64,000 bases of DNA from assembly GCA_029224185.1 (NCBI GenBank), contig CM055188.1, positions 2,109,001-2,173,000 of the forward strand, read 5' to 3'. Positions 55,701 to 64,000 of the stretch are shown here, piece by piece. Every line of letters begins with the position of its first letter. The first letter of the stretch is position 1. The notes below the pieces were generated by a model. The model was not told the DNA's origin. It saw only the letters and a program-made list of their open reading frames with translations, and searched no databases. This DNA comes from Karalla daura (Eukaryota > Chordata > Actinopteri > Chaetodontiformes > Leiognathidae). Position numbers and translations under genes: made by a program.

Positions 55701-58224
55701 AAGAGAGTCGCTGCCCACGTACGAGTCCTTCTACATGGCCGGTGTGGTGAAACTACCCAGTTCCCAGCATCCTGAGCTCGTCAGAGACATTGTCAAACGA
55801 AACCGAGACAAATACGAGAAGAACAGTGATGAAATCGAAAAAGCAGTGGAGGAATTTGAACAGAACAGATGCGTGATTGACGAATGGTGTAACCTGGCGC
55901 CCGAATCTGAAGTGGTGAGGTTGGAGTGCATCGAAGAACTCCAGGCAAGAGAACCGCACGATGCACGTGAACAAGACAACGTTCCAGAGTACAATATTCA
56001 GGCTAACGCTGCAACAGAGTCTAGGGTTGTCAGAGAGACGCCTGCGATCGACCCCGTGCTCCTACGTCAGATGTACCAGAACCTGAACCAGAAGCAAGCA
56101 TGCGTTTTCTATGCAGTGAGAGACTGGTGCATCAAGCGCATCTGTGGTCTGCATCCAGAGCAGTTTTTCTTTTATGTAAATGGCGGCGCTGGAACTGGCA
56201 AGTCGCATCTCATTAAGTGCATCCACTCGGAAGCATCCAAGATACTGTGCAAACTGCCGAGACGTGCCGAGGAGGCTGACATATCGACCCCTACTGTCCT
56301 TTTGGCCGCCTTCACTGGAACCGCTGCCTTCAATATCACAGGCTCGACGCTCCACTCTCTCCTTAAGCTGCCGAGAAGTCTGAAACCTCCGTTCCAGGGA
56401 CTTGGTAACCAACTTGATGAAATCAGGTCAGAACTTCTACACGCTGAAATCATCATCATTGACGAAGTGTCCATGGTATCGAAGCCCCTTTTTGCCTACG
56501 TGGATGCCAGACTCAAACAGATCAAAGGCAGTCGCAGACCCTTTGGAGGAATGTCGGTAATTGCTGTAGGAGACTTTTATCAACTGCCACCAGTGCGACA
56601 GTCCAAGGCCCTCTGCGTGTATGACCCGAGTGAGATTGACCTGTGGCAGCAACACTTTCAGATGGTCACTCTGACTGAGATCATGCGTCAGAAGGATGAC
56701 GTTGCCTTTGCAGAGATGCTGAACCGCATCCGTGTGAAAGAGAAGTCCGCGACGCTGTCTGAAGCAGACAGAGCTTTGCTGTCACAGACTGTGACTGAAC
56801 CAGCACGTTGCCCCAATGATGTCCTGCACATTTTTGCCACAAACAAACAAGTGGACTCACACAACTCTGCTGTACTGGCACAGCTCCATTATGACATCAC
56901 CAACATTCCCGCGGACGATTACAAAAAGGACCCGTGCTCTGGAAAAATGGAACGACAAGGCAAACCACTCAAAGGAGGCAAAAATGAGTTACCAGACACA
57001 CTGCATGTTGCCGAAGGTGTTCGCATCATGCTCACTAGAAACATAGACGTGTCTCAGGGATTGGTCAACGGATCATTTGCCACTCTAGTCAGGGTGATAA
57101 CCTCGCAACAGAATGGCTTTGCACATGTGGATAGGCTCGGGATCGAGATGGATGATGCATCGGCTGGAGGGCATTGCCGCGCCATAGAACCAGGAACGGC
57201 TGACAACCTAGCGTACGTTGAGAGAGCAGAGGAGAAGCTGAAACGGAAAGGGGTGGTACGCAGACAGTTCCCTATCAAGCTAGCATTTGCCTGCACGATA
57301 CACAAGGTTCAAGGCATGACCAGGACGTCGACTGTGGTCTCGCTGAAGCACATTTTTGAACCTGGCATGGCTTACGTGGCTATCAGTAGAGTGACTGCAC
57401 TCAGTGGACTGCACCTACTGGATTTGGATGAGAAGAAAATCTACGCCAACCAAGAGATCACTGCAGCCCTGGAGACAATGACACAAGCCAACTTTGACCA
57501 CATCATGCCACTTCTGCACATCAAACAAACTTGGAACCGGACCGACACTCTGACCGTCGTGCACCATAACACGGAGGGGTTGCCGTCTCATGTCAGTGAC
57601 ATCAGGAGTCATCACGAACTGTGCCTCGCGGATGTTTTGTGTCTCACAGAAACCAACCTTCAAGGCTCCTTTGTTGCAGACAGTCTCCATCTAGACGGCT
57701 ACAAAATGTTCAAACGCAACAGGCACCTGTCTTACTCCAATCTTCCTGAAATGGCCAACAGAGGTGGTGGAGGAGTTGCCGTGTATGTGAAAGACAACTT
57801 TCAAGTGCATGAAAAACAGTACGCATACAACGTGACTGATCTGGAGTTTGTGGCTCTGAAGGTCGTAGCTCCGGTAAGTGCAGTGATTGCTGCTGTATAC
57901 AGACCGCCAGACTACAGCGTGAGCTCATTCCTGTCGAACCTGGGAAGCCTTTTGGACTCACTGGACATGATGGACTGTCACCCCATCGTTGTCTGTGGCG
58001 ATTTCAACGAGAACCTCTTCTCCAACGACAGGAAGCCCATACTAGAGTGCTTTCAGTCCAGAGGATATGCACAAGTAATCACAGCTGCCACCACAGAGAA
58101 GAACACACTGCTGGACCTAATTTTCATCTCTCGACCACAGCACTGTCTCCACTCTGGTGTGCTGAAGACGTATTACAGTTATCACGATCCCGTATACTGT
58201 GTCATGTCCTCTGATGGTTTGTAA
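52768..58224 (+). CDS. Helentron Rep-helicase-endonuclease polyprotein
   Basis: An 1818-codon frame; the true frame enters from about 52330, downstream of the frameshift, so ATG 52768 is internal. Domains in order: a zinc-binding, DUF6570-like region (CTVCHK near 51; WICHTCHNHLKNGAMPSLAV near 124); an acidic linker (about 265-300); the Helitron Rep domain with FFCTFSAAEMRW (about 511), HUH motif GSPHIHCLFW (about 597) and two-Tyr motif YICTYICKS (about 785/789); a PIF1 helicase with GGAGTGKS (about 1139), IIIIDEVSM (about 1229), GDFYQLPPV and IHKVQGMT; then the APE-like endonuclease (about 1597-1818: HHNTEGL, LTETN, YRPPDY, CGDFNEN). No internal stop is present, so all catalytic domains look intact. 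Rep nicks and joins single-stranded DNA, the helicase unwinds it; endonuclease role unknown. Confidence 0.93.
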   Translation: MRRQMRDRYENNTTFRCAHKMRCAMKIKKKYRRITRASCESDNTLIQEAISVFRTQIKAGPTYVCTVCHKASFPNQIKLCKRTNYSKNPEVVAACLTGKYVHVCDSECRNKQCKVPDERRSQWICHTCHNHLKNGAMPSLAVGNNLELADIPPELCDLNILERHLIAKCITFAKIIPLPKGRQKAIQCNVVCVPSEVQETVDALPRLRSQVMRVKLKRRLCYKGHQLLQTVTWSKLVQALHKLKCIHPQYEDVTIRDEAELCDPTIPDESDDDDENMEDDDYDEEDLMDIDRFESAALHEAENEPENDDLLLCDEQPQEQRCDPDQEGDMPNGGVALESCLQPCDVSEEILCFSEGIYSVAPAEGNSPVSFFKTPKLEAMAFPVQFPTGQNTLDEKRPIKLTPSSYFKARLFGVDDRFARDPNYLFFAQFVTEIHLATSSMTIQLRKGKTFTRDGRKITSRMLQDRREVERLVRNKDAVRFMQPLRGTPAYWEKTTRDLFAMIRQLGTPTFFCTFSAAEMRWPEVIEAIKTQQGEEVNFDDLDWSTKCDILRSNPVTTMRMFDKRVEALYRDLILSPAQPLGKVIDYFHRVEFQNRGSPHIHCLFWVEGAPVFGEDSDQDVCDFVDRYITARLPDQHKQPDVYKKVTEVQMHSKNHSRTCFKSVATGCRFGFPKPPCRQTMISMPGEDIDSKVLEAAKEKLRPLNQLLNEPETASLSLEELLARCELTLGEYEQCLHMMSASSAVILKRDPKDCWVNGYNPYLLDAWDANIDVQFILSYYSLIHYICTYICKSENSVSDYLKTLIENSNTECVNECDEMREIMQAYSKKREVSAQECVTRACGINMKKCSRGVVFIPTDDNPLQMSRPLSYLENTAPESANVWMTSLTDKYKARPETPEFEAMCMADFASMCRIVYGQQAKGEHVLPLLNDLGFVQLRRNDKPAIIRYYRRSQDKYPEQFYGSLLKLYLPYRSDQELRRESLPTYESFYMAGVVKLPSSQHPELVRDIVKRNRDKYEKNSDEIEKAVEEFEQNRCVIDEWCNLAPESEVVRLECIEELQAREPHDAREQDNVPEYNIQANAATESRVVRETPAIDPVLLRQMYQNLNQKQACVFYAVRDWCIKRICGLHPEQFFFYVNGGAGTGKSHLIKCIHSEASKILCKLPRRAEEADISTPTVLLAAFTGTAAFNITGSTLHSLLKLPRSLKPPFQGLGNQLDEIRSELLHAEIIIIDEVSMVSKPLFAYVDARLKQIKGSRRPFGGMSVIAVGDFYQLPPVRQSKALCVYDPSEIDLWQQHFQMVTLTEIMRQKDDVAFAEMLNRIRVKEKSATLSEADRALLSQTVTEPARCPNDVLHIFATNKQVDSHNSAVLAQLHYDITNIPADDYKKDPCSGKMERQGKPLKGGKNELPDTLHVAEGVRIMLTRNIDVSQGLVNGSFATLVRVITSQQNGFAHVDRLGIEMDDASAGGHCRAIEPGTADNLAYVERAEEKLKRKGVVRRQFPIKLAFACTIHKVQGMTRTSTVVSLKHIFEPGMAYVAISRVTALSGLHLLDLDEKKIYANQEITAALETMTQANFDHIMPLLHIKQTWNRTDTLTVVHHNTEGLPSHVSDIRSHHELCLADVLCLTETNLQGSFVADSLHLDGYKMFKRNRHLSYSNLPEMANRGGGGVAVYVKDNFQVHEKQYAYNVTDLEFVALKVVAPVSAVIAAVYRPPDYSVSSFLSNLGSLLDSLDMMDCHPIVVCGDFNENLFSNDRKPILECFQSRGYAQVITAATTEKNTLLDLIFISRPQHCLHSGVLKTYYSYHDPVYCVMSSDGL

Positions 58225-59334
58225 AGGTGTCGGGTAAGTTGCAAGGAAGTTGTTCATTGACAATGGTGGGGTCCTCTGTTCAGCCTGGAATCGACACCTG
58301 GCCAGGCTGACCCAGGCTCTCTGAGGCTGGGAGGGAGGGTGGGAGGAACAGAGGATCCCCGCCTGAAAGCTTGCATTGAGTGCTGCATCTCCATCCTGTT
58401 CCAGATTGTTGACTGTTCACAAAAATGCTTTCTGTTTAAGCTCCTCCATCAGGTCTTCGAAATGGCAGCTTTGACAAAAGTCTTCTGGTCGTCAGGTTTG
58501 TAGGTGGACAACGTACTGCTACGCTTAATATTTTAAGAATTTTAAGAATGACATTTTGGGTGCTTTTTGATTGAGTTTGGATCATGCATTTCCTAGGTAA
58601 TCATGATGTTATGAGGTGAAGTTCCATCTTTTGGCCTGTGCATTCATCAGCGGGAGGGTGGGTCTCGATCAGGGTTGATGAATGCACAGGCCAAAACTTT
58701 TTCAGCTGTGAAAACTGCTTTAAAGAGTGTAATGGTTTAAAGAGTTTAAAGACGTCTCAAAAGTGCTTGATAGTCAAAAAGGCTAAAAATTGTTTGATTA
58801 CACACACACACGCACACACACACACGCACTCCACTCACCCCACATCCTGCCCAACACCTACAGCCAGTACACTAATAGCCACTCCACCCAATTAAAGTTC
58901 AGGGGGAGATTTATGATGCCCCCCCCCACCACCCCCTGACGCGCGCACACACACACACACACACACAGACACCCAATGCTAATGTTGGTTAAACCAATGC
59001 CCCACACATCCGTCCTACCCAAAGACTGCCAGCCTTGGCTACAACTTCTTCAGCCCCAGGATGATCAGGCCCTAACAACCAAGGCATCTTGTTGCTCCCC
59101 ACTACCACCATTATGCTGGCCCATTGCTAGTGGGGACCAGTACCACCATCAGTCAGCAGCAGCTCACCACTACCATCCAGTCAGGCTTAGCCTCCAGCAG
59201 CAGTAGGCCCAGTCCACCATCAGGTCAGCCATGTTATTCTTCAGTGACTATTTCAGCCTACTGAATAACATTTCATAATTGTCATAATTATATTTAAATC
59301 ATAATCATAATTAAATCTGTTATTCTACCATCAG
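58225..59334 (+). other. Helentron 3' non-coding region
   Basis: Collinear with the truncated copy. It contains TGGAATCGACACCTGGCC just after the stop, the hairpin at 58629-58699, CA tracts (58800-58826, 58945-58967) and a C run (58919-58927). Confidence 0.8.
58629..58699 (+). repeat. Helentron 3' hairpin, copy 2
   Basis: Arms TTTTGGCCTGTGCATTCATC and GATGAATGCACAGGCCAAAA are a perfect 20-bp inverted pair around a ~31-base G-rich loop, located ~400 bp after the stop codon. It is longer than in copy 1, which has lost three base pairs at the inner edge. Confidence 0.92.
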
Positions 59335-59700
59335 GCCAAGTCCATCCTCCAGCAGCAGCAGCAGGTCATCACCAACATCAGACCAGGACCAGCCTCCAAC
59401 AGCAGCAGGTCACCTCCACCTTCAGGCCAGGACCAGCATCCAGCAGCAGCAGGTCATCACCACCATCAGACCAGGGCCAGCCTCCAGCAGCAGCCAGCTG
59501 CAGGAGGTCCTGGCCACCAGAAGACCAGGACCAGCCTCCAGGAGCAGCAGGTCTCCTCCACCATCGGGCCAGGACCAGCCTCCAGGAGCAGCAGGTCTCC
59601 TCCACCATCGGGCCAGGACCAGCCTCCAGGAGCAGCAGGTCTCCTCCACCTTCAGGCCAGGACCAGCCTCCAGCAGCAGCAGGTCATCACCACCATCAGA
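59335..59700 (+). repeat. 44-bp CAG-rich minisatellite, copy 2
   Basis: Same GGACCAGCCTCCAG..CAGCAGGT unit as 24260-24790, with a different order of variants. Confidence 0.93.
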
Positions 59701-60120
59701 CTGGTACACTCTTTAAACTCCAAGTCAGCACTGGTACTCAGATTAACTAACTCTAACAGTTTTGAATGACCTTTGTTGTGCCATCTCTGCATGCTCTCTG
59801 TATGCTGTCCTCAGCCTCATCATTTTATGCCTTGTTTTTTTTACTCTACAGTGTCCCTGGGCTCCTTTTAATAACGACTCCATATGACACGTATTTCTGT
59901 GATCAGGCTTCCTGCTGCAAAGGCTTCACTGTTGGTGGAAAGAGGACAACAGACATGTCGAACTTCCTGAATGCACTGAAAATGCACTACTGACTCTCAG
60001 AAAGTACTTGGACACAGCTCATTACTATTTATTTATTTATTTATTTATTTTATAAATGATGTCTGCTTTATTAGGAAACTCTGAGCCTGACAGTGCATAT
60101 ATTTTATTTCTGACAGCTGA
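59701..60120 (+). other. Segment absent from the truncated copy
   Basis: About 400 bp with no counterpart between 24785 and 24790. It contains a second copy of GCACTGAAAATGCACTACTG..CACAGCTCATTA (59973-60024) and a TTTA repeat (60029-60050). It was deleted in one copy or inserted in the other. Confidence 0.75.
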
Positions 60121-60369
60121 TCAACAGTGGTGATTGGTGTTATATGTGCATAATAGGCACAAGGCCATATTATGAACAGTGTCTTTGTGAATGAGTTGGT
60201 TGACCTGTACCACCTTCCCCTGGATGGAGAGCAGCCCTTCTGCTCTCCTCACATCACGTAGATGCTACAAAGTTGAAAGGCAGAAAATGACTTTCATGCA
60301 GCACTTGTCTGCTTTTCAGCTTTTAACCACATGTAAACACTCTTTATGCCTTGGTTTAGCTTTGTGTGT

Positions 60370-60815
60370 GTCTCGCACACATAAACACACGCACACTCAC
60401 ACTTTCAGGCACAGTCACACTCACGTACGCACACTCACACACACGCACAGACACACACTCTCACACACGCACCCATGCTCACACCCACTCACACTTTTGC
60501 ACGCTCACACATGCACCCACACTCACACCCACACACGCACTCACACTCAGACTCACACACACACTGACACCCACTCACACACACTCACACCCACACTCAG
60601 ACTCACACATACACTGACACACACACACACTCACACTGACACCCACACTCAGACTCACACACACACACTCACACTGACACGCAGTCACACACACTCAGAC
60701 TCACACACACTGACACGCACTCACTCACACACTCAAACTCAGACACACACACACACTGACACCCACACTCACACACACACACACACACACTCAGACTCAC
60801 ACACACACACTGAAA
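60370..60815 (+). repeat. CA/CACT microsatellite field, copy 2
   Basis: Longer than the equivalent at 25040-25268, ending in the same GAAAATGCACTACTGACTCT. Confidence 0.95.
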
Positions 60816-61039
60816 ATGCACTACTGACTCTCAGAAAGTATGTGGACACAGCTTATTATTATTATTATGTTGAGTATTAATATGTTTAGGAACTTTATAT
60901 GGCTGTTTTTCAGGCATGATTTTTTTTTTTTTAATTGTTTCAATTAAACCAGCTCTCAACCCAGCTCTACGTGCTGCATGCACTGTTTCTACTTTGGACT
61001 GATTTGACCTCTGATCCATAATCTTACCTCTTTGCCATC

Positions 61040-61290
61040 AGTACATGTATTTCTGTTTACTGTCTTGCTTCCACCTGTCTGTCCTGGGTGAGGATCCTCT
61101 CCTCTGTTGTTCACCCTGAGGTTTCTCCCATTTTTTTCCCTTGTTAGGGTTTTTCTTGGGAGTCGTTCCCCAGCCTTTGCAAGGGTCTAAGCACAGGGGC
61201 TATTTACTGTGTACATATTGTTGCTGACTTTAGTGCCTTGAGATAATGTTTGTTATGAACTGGCACTTAAAGTAAAGTTGGGTTGAGTTA
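61040..61290 (+). mobile_element. Probable LINE/SINE-type 3' tail, copy 2
   Basis: Counterpart of 25480-25755 with the same CCTGAGGTTTCTCCC..GTTAGGGTTTTTCTTGG core and GTTGGGTTGAG end. Confidence 0.5.
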
Positions 61291-61559
61291 ACAAAAACAA
61301 TTAACATAGGATCACCAATTCTGTATCCTGTGCTTTGTTTGTTTTTTTGTTTTTATGAACGTATGACTGACTGGTATGTTTTTGTTTGTATAGTTGAACA
61401 GTGTTTGTGTTTCCTTGTTGGTGAAATAAAAACATCAGTATTGAGAACATGGCCATTAGCGTTGTGACTAAGTGTGGCATAAAGATATTAAGACTTGATG
61501 CATTTAGCCCAGGATTGATGTAATCGTTTATTGCTTCATTTTCCAGAAAATTCCACACC

Positions 61560-61745
61560 TCAATGGAAAACACGGAGAGCTTTGCCTTTCAGTGGAGCTC
61601 CTTCACCACTGTGACTGCTCACATCACTGTAAAGGTAACAGCAACCCACCTGCAGGAAATAGTTGAGTCAAAGCATGAAGAGTGTTCAGATGAGCAGTTC
61701 AAATTAAATGTTGAAAGGCAGAAAGTAGCATTTCAGTCTTTCAAA
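61560..61745 (-). pseudogene. Exon-like fragment, copy 5 (minus, in Helentron tail)
   Basis: Nearly the same sequence as 26020-26225, with acceptor-like TATTTCCTGCAG on the minus strand followed by a decayed WVAVTFTVM..AVTVVKEL frame. Confidence 0.45.
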
Positions 61746-61789
61746 TGTTAAGCACATTTCAACAATCTTTAGATTTTAATTCAGCTATT

Positions 61790-62227
61790 ATGTTTTTTAT
61801 TATTACGATTATTATTATAATTTTATTTTTTTGATTGATTTTAGCAATGTTCAGATTCAGTTTCAACCATCTCCAGCCTTTTCAACTATCAGTGACTTTT
61901 TAAACAGTCTTTAAACTTTAATTCAACAATCTTAAACCTTTTCAAATTCATTCAGCTCTCCAGCAATGTTTCTACTTTATTTCATCCATGTTCTGCCTTT
62001 TCAACTATTTAATGTATTTCAACTATATTTAGATTTTACTTCAACTATATTCAGCATTTTCAGCCATCTCTAAGCTTTCATTCAGCTATTCTTCAGCCCT
62101 TTCAACTATTAAGCATTTTCAGCAATCATTCAGCTTTCATTCAGCTATTCTTCAGCCATTTCAGCAATTCTTTCAATTGCATTCAGCACTCAGCATTCAC
62201 ACGCATTTTCTTCAGGAAATGCAATTT
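61790..62227 (-). repeat. Partial satellite unit after the Helentron
   Basis: Shortened minisatellite field in T/C orientation ending GCAATTTTTCTAGTT, parallel to 26231-26682 after the truncated Helentron copy. Confidence 0.85.
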
Positions 62228-62229
62228 TT

Positions 62230-62323
62230 CTAGTTAGTGTGAATGCTGAGGCATTCACACTATTGTTATCCTGTTCTTTATTAGTGTGAATGCTGAGGCA
62301 TTCACACTATTGTTATCCTGTTC

Positions 62324-62363
<40 letters not shown>

Positions 62364-62410
62364 GCGTGAATGCTGAGGCATTCACACTATTGTTATCCTG
62401 TTCTTTATTA
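62230..62410 (+). repeat. Three hairpin modules with TTA tract
   Basis: Hairpins near 62238-62263, 62284-62309 and 62364-62391 (the last begins AGCGTGAATGC, an arm mismatch), all with TGAG loops and the TATTGTTATCCTG tail. Confidence 0.93.
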
Positions 62411-64000
62411 TTATTCTTGTTCCACGTTTTTTGGCAGTTCATATCTTCCGCCTACCTTCACCGATTTCAACCATTCAAACTTTCAAATGTTCAGCTCTGT
62501 CAGGACATTATTGCTTGAGTTCAACTTTTTTCAACCTTTTATGCTTTTTAAAATATTCAACTTTTTGTAAAAAAATTTTCCCATTGAAATGAATTGAAAC
62601 CCTCTTCAACCCCTCTTAAACTACTTCAGCTACAAAAATTTTCAGCTCCCACATACTTTCAGCTACACACTCCATTCAAACTTTAAACTATTCACAAGAC
62701 TTTCAGCTATTCCCGAATGACTTTTCACTTTCAAATGTTTTATACTCTTTTCACAATCACAGTTTGAATCTTCATCTTTTTTCACCCCTTTTCCGATTTT
62801 ACAATGGGTGTGTATTGTGCGGAATGTTGGGAGTTAGAGTGGGTGATGTCATCGCTAGAGTGGAGGACGGCTGAAAAATCAGCTCTGGTTTTTGTCTTTT
62901 CACGCCGCTCCCAGGCAAACCGTACGCAGTGGGCAAATTCTTTTTTCCACTTTTGTAGGAAAACTTGTGCTGTCTCGTACGATGCCCGCCAAAAACCTGT
63001 GCGCCTTACGAAATTTAAACGGCGGGCCTCAGAGCCACTCCAACGCAGCCTCCTCTCTCCATAAGCCATAATGCATTTTTCGTCTCCCTCAATCCTACTT
63101 GAACTTTACACTTCTACTCACGACCATGGCCTCAATATTCATGGTAGAGACACCAAATCGCACACGGACGTTCCCGAGACTCTCCCCTGCGTGGTGGTGT
63201 TCTTATATTTAAGATAGGACCAAGTGTTGTCTCCCTACAGCCGATTGTTTAGCGCTCACGCACTTTTGGTGTTTCCCATAAGAATGAATGGGAAAAACTA
63301 AAATCAAATCACACCCTCAAACAAATATCAGCTACGTCGCCATACTTTGTCGTAGAAACTTCATTTCAGCTTCAAAAATTGCAGAAACTTGTGGTCTGTG
63401 TGTGTTGAAAATCGTGTGTTGATAGGTTGTGTAGTTTCTCCACAGCACCCTCTCAAAGTAGCTTTGGTCACACAGGCTGGACTGTCTGCTCACTGACACA
63501 GAGCCAAGTGCTGCGACAGGCCCTGGCACCTTGCAGCACACACACAAACATAACATTTTCAACATGATTTAAGCAATGTTTAGATTGAAATTCAACTATC
63601 TTCAGCCTTTTCAACTATCAGCGACTATTAAAACAGTCTTTAAACTTTAATTCAACTATCTTCAACCTTTTCAAATTCATTCAACTCTCCAACAATGTTT
63701 CTGCTTTATTTCATCCATGTTCTGCCTTTTCAACTATTCACTGCATTTCAACAATATATAGACTTTACTTCAAATACTTTCAGCATTTTCAGCCATCTTT
63801 AAGCTTTCATTCAGCTATTCTTCAGCCCTTTCAACTACTTTAATCCTTTTCAGCCTTCTCTAAGCTTTCATTCAGCTATTCTTCAGCCCTTTCAACTACT
63901 TTAAGCCTTTTCAGCCATCTTTCAGCTTTCATTCAGCTATTCTTCAGCCCTTTCAACTACTTTAAGCCTTTTCAGCCATCTTTAAGCTTTCATTCAGCTA
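62411..64000 (-). repeat. Satellite unit R7 (runs off the window)
   Basis: Same unit structure with the R2-type variant start (GTTCCACG, CAGGACATTATTGCTTGAG). It contains core and minisatellite and is more diverged than R1-R5; it continues past the window end. Confidence 0.9.

Larger units (their letters stand above)
50612..61750 (+). mobile_element. Near-complete Helentron (Helitron superfamily)
   Basis: The HUH Rep with two Tyr, PIF1 helicase and fused APE-like endonuclease are diagnostic of Helentrons. Coding runs 50612-58224; the collinear 3' non-coding part is shared with 22286-26230. Element termini are not defined: both copies continue into satellite DNA on the right, and no second 5' end is available. 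A rolling-circle mechanism with HUH cleavage is family knowledge. Confidence 0.88.

Noticed and set aside
60191..60880. 229-codon ORF
   Set aside because: It is almost entirely Thr/His residues from the CA microsatellite plus non-coding Helentron tail.

Overview
This is repeat-dominated vertebrate nuclear DNA, almost certainly from a teleost fish. The evidence is a nested set of teleost-type transposons: a Helentron with a Rep, PIF1 and APE-endonuclease polyprotein, a Charlie-like hAT with GTF2IRD2-type transposase, esterase-bearing CR1/L2-type LINEs, a Tc1/mariner end and an LTR. There are also long CA, GT, AG and TTA microsatellites and introns with GT..AG borders. I see no bacterial operons, rRNA, tRNA or CRISPR, and no clearly functional host gene.

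Layout. 1-8325: four units of a ~2.1 kb satellite in one orientation (L array). 8325-11600: inverted Helentron-tail piece, a GC-rich fold-back with exon-like arms, duplicated fragments and AT-rich DNA. 11690-14220 (-): a broken multi-exon gene of a fish family that I read as OB-fold/RPA-like, interrupted by a ~1.1 kb LTR. 15795-17633: LINE/SINE tail and a 5'-truncated hAT transposase with its 3' inverted repeat. 18295-20340: a degraded satellite copy beside an exon fragment. 20434-22285: Tc1/mariner end, then a LINE ORF1 split by a second LINE. 22286-26230: a truncated second copy of the Helentron 3' third. 26230-40740: satellite units in the opposite orientation (R array), preceded by a cluster of about 12 hairpin modules. 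41075-45730: an exon fragment, a large inverted repeat with CCAAT/CRE-like promoter motifs, and a second, better preserved OB-fold-like gene copy (+). 46080-47190: a 169-bp satellite. 48822-49341: a BED-finger hAT 5' end. 49560-50035: a 52-bp minisatellite. 50612-61750: the nearly complete Helentron. 61790-64000: another satellite unit.

How the parts fit. The Helentron gene is one ~2,537-codon reading frame split by a single missing base inside a 54-bp coding tandem repeat. Its N-terminal part carries what looks like a C76-type (herpesvirus tegument-like) cysteine peptidase. The rest carries a zinc-finger/DUF6570-like region, HUH Rep, PIF1 helicase and APE-like endonuclease. The satellite, hairpin modules, Helentron tail and an unrecognised exon fragment keep recurring next to each other. 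The L array and its junction look like an inverted duplicate of the R array junction. All identities are from reading the sequence and remembered family features; no database search was possible.
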